A DNA stretch of 10,001 nt from Hyphomicrobiales bacterium (GTDB taxonomy: Bacteria > Pseudomonadota > Alphaproteobacteria > Rhizobiales > Devosiaceae). The stretch is from contig JALSJY010000222.1 of NCBI GenBank assembly GCA_026989045.1, positions 1 through 10,001 of the forward strand, given 5' to 3'. Positions 6,733 through 10,001 of the stretch are shown here, one piece after another. The translations under genes were made by a program, and so were the position numbers. The notes under the pieces were generated by a model, which was given only the letters and a program-made list of their open reading frames with translations, did not search any database and was not told the DNA's origin. Position 1 is the stretch's first letter, and each line of letters starts with the position of its first letter.

Positions 6733-7500
6733 TCAAAAAACATCTTTTGCCTTGCGTAAAGCCGCAAAAACCTCAATTGGATCATCACTAGAAATTCCCA
6801 CTCTGGCAGCAATAGTTTTATCCTCACAGCGTAAAAAGGGATTGCATGCCTTTTCATCAGCAAGCCTAACGGGAATTGTAAATTCACCATTAGCTAATTG
6901 CTCATCAATCTCTATTTGGCGTTGTTTAAGATATTTATTATCAGGATCAATATAACGGGCAAATTTTGCATTTGCTCTTGAATATTCATGCCCGCAATAT
7001 ATTTTTGTTTCATTTGGTAATTGGCTTATTCTTTTAAGACCCTGCCACATTATTTTTGCATCGCCTTCAAACATTCGCCCACAACCAAGGCTAAATAAGG
7101 CATCGCCGCAAAAAAGATTTTTACCTTCTGGTTCAAAATAAGAAATATGACCAAGCGTATGACCAGCTGTTTCAATAATATCAAATTCAGTTGTGCCAAA
7201 CATAATTTTATCTCCCCCCTTTACTAGCACATCTAAACCATCAGTTTTATCTTTTTCGGCAAATGATCCTGTGACCTTTGCATTAAATTTTTCCTTTAAT
7301 GGTAAAAGGCCATCGGTGTGATCCCAATGATGATGGGTGATAAAAATATCGGTTAATTCCCAATTTCTTCGTTTTAGTGCGGCAATAATGACCTTTTCAT
7401 CGCCTGCATCAATTGTGGCAGTTGCCCCAGTTTCTTCATCATGAAGTAAAAAGCCAAAATTATCTTCAAAATATTTAAAAATATCAATCAATATTGCCAT
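6733..7500 (-). CDS. gloB: Hydroxyacylglutathione hydrolase (glyoxalase II)
   Basis: Metallo-beta-lactamase-fold hydrolase that splits S-lactoylglutathione to D-lactate and glutathione, the second step of methylglyoxal detoxification in the cytosol. It has 255 residues from ATG 7500, the normal length. The binuclear metal site is complete: THHHWDH (55-61) supplies His56, His58, Asp60 and His61; then His114 in AGHTLGH, bridging Asp133 in CGDALFS and His171 in YCGHEY. The glyoxalase-II-specific GCGRMFEG (139-146) and C-terminal NPFLR (220-224) separate it from generic metallo-hydrolases. A strong AAGGAG (7512-7507) six bases before the ATG fixes the start. It is divergent from the methyltransferase-like gene across 61 bases that contain an inverted repeat. 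No glyoxalase I gene is in view, and no terminator is evident. Confidence 0.96.
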   Translation of the reverse strand: MAILIDIFKYFEDNFGFLLHDEETGATATIDAGDEKVIIAALKRRNWELTDIFITHHHWDHTDGLLPLKEKFNAKVTGSFAEKDKTDGLDVLVKGGDKIMFGTTEFDIIETAGHTLGHISYFEPEGKNLFCGDALFSLGCGRMFEGDAKIMWQGLKRISQLPNETKIYCGHEYSRANAKFARYIDPDNKYLKQRQIEIDEQLANGEFTIPVRLADEKACNPFLRCEDKTIAARVGISSDDPIEVFAALRKAKDVF

Positions 7501-7522
7501 TTTGCTCTCCTTTTAGCTAGAT

Positions 7523-7547
7523 ATATTTTATTTAAGCAATAAAATAT
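7523..7547. repeat. 10-bp perfect inverted repeat between divergent gloB and methyltransferase
   Basis: ATATTTTATT (7523-7532) and AATAAAATAT (7538-7547) are exact reverse complements with a five-base spacer TAAGC. The repeat sits near the middle of the 61-base divergent gap, 22 bases from gloB and 14 from the methyltransferase ATG, so it could be a shared operator. No confident -35/-10 pair could be assigned to either gene here. AT-only arms make a stable RNA hairpin unlikely. Confidence 0.5.
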
Positions 7548-7561
7548 CCTATAGTGCAAAT

Positions 7562-8326
7562 ATGACACCAGATATAAAACAAATGCTTGCCTTTTATAAC
7601 TCTCCTTTAGGAGTAAAAACTCGCACCCTTTTACAAAAACAAATAAATATGCTTAGTCCTGATGTTAGAGGTCAAAATATTTTAGGGCTTGGTTTTACTT
7701 CTCCATATTTACGACCACTTTATAAAAAAGCACAGCGCACTATTCTTGCTATGTCGGCGAGAATGGGTCCAAAAGCTTGGCCAAATAATGCTCCAAACTG
7801 CACTATTCTTTGTGACCCACAAGAGTTGCCAATAAGCGACGCTTCAATTGATCTAATAATTGCTGTACATAGTTTTGAATATGTAAATGATAGTGAAGAT
7901 TTAATGCGCGAGTTATGGCGAATTGCAGCTCCCAATGCTCAAATTATTGTAATTGTGCCACGTAGGCACGGTATTTGGGCACAACGAGATAACACTCCCC
8001 TTGGTTTTGGTCACCCCTATTCACGCTCCCAACTTGATAAGCTATTAAATGAGCATAACTTTATTCCTCAAGTTTGGAGCGAAGCATTATATTTACCACC
8101 GTCAAATTTACCTCTTTTATTAAAATCTAGCAATCTTTTTGAAAAAGGGGGAAGAGTTTTTGGTGCAACGTTTGCATCTATAATGTGCGTAAGAGCAAAA
8201 AAACAATTATTTCCTGCTGTCCCAAGGCGTAAAAGAAAACAACGTCTTGTAAGAATTCCAATATTAGCGCCGCAAGCAGCAATGAAATTGCCAAAAACAA
8301 TAAATCCAAAAAATTTTTGCGAATGA
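7562..8326 (+). CDS. Class I SAM-methyltransferase-like protein with degenerate motif I
   Basis: It has 254 residues from ATG 7562. The fold can be read as a Rossmann methyltransferase: motif I at 40-49 (ILGLGFTSPY), the post-III acidic strand DASIDLIIAVHSFEYV (93-108), the helix ELWRIAAPN (117-125) with the following strand IIVIVPRR (128-135), and a GFGHPYSRSQL segment (148-158) typical of Methyltransf_11 proteins. Motif I lacks the usual Asp/Glu-x-Gly-x-Gly-x-Gly pattern, and the next strand (ILAMSARMG, 61-69) lacks the acidic residue that normally holds the SAM ribose. I recall rhizobial homologues with LVGLGYAxPYL and a similar Pro/Ala-rich second strand, so this looks like a family trait, not damage. 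A basic tail (222-231) and the conserved-looking ILAPQ motif end the protein. There is no clear Shine-Dalgarno site. Substrate unknown; SAM binding itself is not assured. Confidence 0.88.
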   Translation: MTPDIKQMLAFYNSPLGVKTRTLLQKQINMLSPDVRGQNILGLGFTSPYLRPLYKKAQRTILAMSARMGPKAWPNNAPNCTILCDPQELPISDASIDLIIAVHSFEYVNDSEDLMRELWRIAAPNAQIIVIVPRRHGIWAQRDNTPLGFGHPYSRSQLDKLLNEHNFIPQVWSEALYLPPSNLPLLLKSSNLFEKGGRVFGATFASIMCVRAKKQLFPAVPRRKRKQRLVRIPILAPQAAMKLPKTINPKNFCE

Positions 8327-8344
8327 AAAGCTTTCTTTGCACTT

Positions 8345-8371
8345 TTGATAAGTTTTGATTAATGATATTAT
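8345..8371 (+). promoter_or_regulatory. Possible promoter of hisC
   Basis: TTGATA (8345-8350, five of six) and TATTAT (8366-8371, five of six) are 15 bases apart, which is tight; TTTTGA two bases earlier gives the ideal 17 with a poorer -35. If used, transcription starts near 8378, downstream of ATG 8362, supporting ATG 8404 as the real hisC start. hisC may instead be read through from the methyltransferase gene, since no terminator is seen between them. Confidence 0.28.
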
Positions 8372-8403
8372 TGAGTAAATTCTGTATTAAAGAAGAAAAT
8401 TTT

Positions 8404-9507
8404 ATGAGTGTTTTGCCTAAACCACAATCTGGTATTTTAAAAATACATAATTATGTCCCTGGGCGCAACAAAGCCCCATCTGGCATAAAAACTATTAAAC
8501 TTTCATCAAATGAAAGCCCGCTTGGTGCTAGCCCAAAAGCAATTGCGGCTTATAAAAATGCTGCTGATAATTTGGCAATTTATCCTGATGCCAGCTCAAA
8601 TGAATTGCGCCAAGCATTAGCAAAAAAACATGATTTAGATGCAAAAAACATTATCATTGGTGCGGGATCAGATGAATTATTGCATCTTTTAGCGCAAATA
8701 TATTTGGGTGAAGGTGATGAGGCAATAGTTTCTGAGTTTGGCTTTTTAGTCTATCCAATCATTACCAGAGGTGCTAGCGCGACACCTGTTTTTGCTAAAT
8801 CAAATGATTATCACACCGATGTTGATGCAATATTAGCTAGCGTAAGCGAAAACACAAAAATTGTATTTTTAGATAATCCAAATAATCCAACTGGTACATA
8901 TTTAAACGCTGCTGAGTTAAGGCGGCTTCATGCTGGTTTGCGCCCAGATATTTTATTGGTGATTGATAGTGCCTATGCTGAATATGTGAATGCCGATGAT
9001 TATGATGCTGGAATTGAGTTGGCACAAACCACAGATAATACTGTTATGGTGAGGACGTTTTCAAAAATTGGGCTAGCTGCCTTGAGGCTTGGCTGGCTTT
9101 ATGGCTCAGATCATATTATTGATGCTGTCAATAAGTTGCGTGGCCCTTTTAACGTTAATATGGCTGCGCAAGCGGCGGGGGTGGCAGCACTTGGTGATGA
9201 GGAATTTACAAAAAAACTAGTGGTAAATAACACAAAATGGCGCGATTGGTTGAGTAATGAACTCAAAGGCAATTCTTTAAAAATTTTACCATCACAGGCT
9301 AATTTTATTACAGTAATTTTTCCTGATGATACAAATTTTTCTGCTAAAAAGGCTGATGAAATTTTGTTAAAATACGGTCTAGTTACCCGCCACCTAGATG
9401 CCTATGCAATGCCCAATGCTTTGCGAATTTCTATTGGCACAGAGCAAGCAATGATTGCGGTTGCAAAACAGCTGAAAATATTTATGGGGCGAAATAGTAA
9501 TGAATAA
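8404..9507 (+). CDS. hisC: Histidinol-phosphate / aromatic aminotransferase
   Basis: Fold-type I PLP aminotransferase that makes histidinol phosphate from imidazole acetol phosphate in histidine synthesis; several HisC proteins also transaminate aromatic keto acids. It has 367 residues from ATG 8404. Visible motifs: YVPGR (17-21), LSSNESPLGASP (33-44), GAGSDELL (86-93), NPNNPTG (158-164), Asp188 and Tyr191 in IDSAYAEY, the PLP lysine Lys221 in TFSKIGLAALRLGW, phosphate-contact Arg228 and the C-terminal RISIGT with substrate Arg341. An upstream in-frame ATG at 8362 would add 14 unmatched residues; ATG 8404 gives the usual rhizobial MS-x-PKPxxGIL start with AAGAAG a few bases before it. It follows the methyltransferase by 77 bases and overlaps the dehydrogenase gene by eight, implying coupled translation and a role in tyrosine or phenylalanine synthesis. 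Confidence 0.95.
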   Translation: MSVLPKPQSGILKIHNYVPGRNKAPSGIKTIKLSSNESPLGASPKAIAAYKNAADNLAIYPDASSNELRQALAKKHDLDAKNIIIGAGSDELLHLLAQIYLGEGDEAIVSEFGFLVYPIITRGASATPVFAKSNDYHTDVDAILASVSENTKIVFLDNPNNPTGTYLNAAELRRLHAGLRPDILLVIDSAYAEYVNADDYDAGIELAQTTDNTVMVRTFSKIGLAALRLGWLYGSDHIIDAVNKLRGPFNVNMAAQAAGVAALGDEEFTKKLVVNNTKWRDWLSNELKGNSLKILPSQANFITVIFPDDTNFSAKKADEILLKYGLVTRHLDAYAMPNALRISIGTEQAMIAVAKQLKIFMGRNSNE

Positions 9508-10001
9508 CATGATGTTTAACAAAATTGCACTGATAGGCATTGGTCTTATCGGCTCATCTATTGCTTTGGCCGCACGCAAAAAAAACTTGTGTAAACATAT
9601 AGCAATTGCAACCCGCAAAGAAGAAACTCTTAAAGAGGCGCAAGAGCTAAATTTAGGGGATTCATATTTTATAGATGCAAATCAGGCTATAAAAGATGCT
9701 GACTTAATCATTCTTTGCACCCCTGTAGGGGCGTTTGAAAATATTTTGAAAACCATTGCCCCCCAAATTAAACAGGGCGCTATTATTTCAGATGTTGGCT
9801 CAGTTAAAGGGCATGTGTTAGAAACACTCTCTCCTTTAATACCAAAGGGAGTGCATTTTATCCCCGCTCACCCAATGGCTGGCACCGAATATTCTGGCCC
9901 AAGTGCTGGTTTTCCTTCACTATTTGAAGGGCGCTGGTGCATGTTAACTCCAGATGAAGAGACAAGCGAAAATGCTGTAGAAAAATTATCGCAATTTTGG
10001 C
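9500..10001 (+). CDS. tyrC: Prephenate/arogenate (cyclohexadienyl) dehydrogenase, 3'-truncated by the window edge
   Basis: Oxidatively decarboxylates prephenate and/or arogenate on the way to tyrosine. 167 residues are visible, starting at ATG 9500 and still open at 10001; family members are about 300 residues. The N-terminal Rossmann domain has GIGLIGSS (13-20), ILCTPVG (71-77), DVGSVKG (98-104) and the catalytic-domain entry HPMAGTE (124-130) with its active-site histidine, followed by SGPSAGF and RWCMLTP. At the end of the second strand, where NAD-specific enzymes carry Asp, it reads IATRK (36-40); the arginine suggests NADP use is possible. ATGs at 9509 and 9512 are alternative starts; 9500 is preferred because GGGG (9486-9489) lies ten bases upstream and the overlap ATGAATAA with the hisC stop is typical of translational coupling. 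Confidence 0.93.
   Translation, partial: MNNMMFNKIALIGIGLIGSSIALAARKKNLCKHIAIATRKEETLKEAQELNLGDSYFIDANQAIKDADLIILCTPVGAFENILKTIAPQIKQGAIISDVGSVKGHVLETLSPLIPKGVHFIPAHPMAGTEYSGPSAGFPSLFEGRWCMLTPDEETSENAVEKLSQFW

Noticed and set aside
8362..8403. Upstream ATG extending hisC by 14 residues
   Set aside because: The added residues do not resemble HisC N-termini, the ATG falls close to a possible -10 box, and ATG 8404 gives the expected family start.
9055..9096. Apparent one-residue deletion after the PLP lysine of HisC (SKIGLA versus SKxxGLA)
   Set aside because: Many functional HisC proteins have the shorter SKIGLAGLR form, so this is normal variation.
1..10001. Mobile elements, CRISPR arrays, phage genes, toxin-antitoxin or defence genes
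   Set aside because: None seen on either strand: no spaced direct repeats of array type, no transposase or nuclease signatures, and nearly all bases belong to core metabolic or ribosomal genes.

Overview
The window is ordinary AT-rich chromosomal housekeeping DNA that reads as Alphaproteobacteria, most likely Hyphomicrobiales (Rhizobiales). The L32, IspG, pyruvate carboxylase, HisC and prephenate dehydrogenase sequences all have rhizobial-type wording, but base composition is far more AT-rich than in most free-living rhizobia. A Bartonellaceae-like or other AT-rich rhizobial lineage fits; the genus cannot be fixed from this stretch. There are no mobile elements, CRISPR arrays, tRNA or rRNA genes, and no gene-free gap longer than about 180 bases.

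Layout, left to right. Bases 1-3340 hold nearly all of pyruvate carboxylase (pyc, +), missing about 40 N-terminal residues beyond the left edge. A small DUF1232/YkvA-type membrane protein gene (-, 3366-3689) converges on it. Then come two isoprenoid genes facing each other: ispG (+, 3789-5015) and ispA, farnesyl diphosphate synthase (-, 5012-5911), whose stop codons interlock. rpmF, ribosomal protein L32 (+, 6092-6268), has a strong ribosome binding site and an intrinsic terminator. It faces an 83-residue protein of unknown function (-, 6363-6614).

The right part holds gloB, glyoxalase II (-, 6733-7500), divergent from an unusual SAM-methyltransferase-like gene (+, 7562-8326). After these come hisC (+, 8404-9507) and the first third or half of a prephenate/arogenate dehydrogenase gene (+, from 9500), overlapping by 8 bases. 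The last two would act together in aromatic amino-acid (tyrosine) biosynthesis, with hisC also able to serve histidine synthesis. ispG and ispA lie in the MEP isoprenoid route, pyc replenishes oxaloacetate, and gloB completes methylglyoxal detoxification.

The most notable non-coding structure is upstream of the unknown 83-residue protein. Six TTAA/TTAG half-sites stand on an exact 11-base register from 6644 to 6713, and the one empty slot is occupied by a perfect TATAAT -10 box. This resembles tandem CtrA boxes (TTAA-N7-TTAA), which would make this a cell-cycle-type promoter. I did not find a new multi-gene system; the best leads are this array and the methyltransferase family with a degenerate cofactor site.
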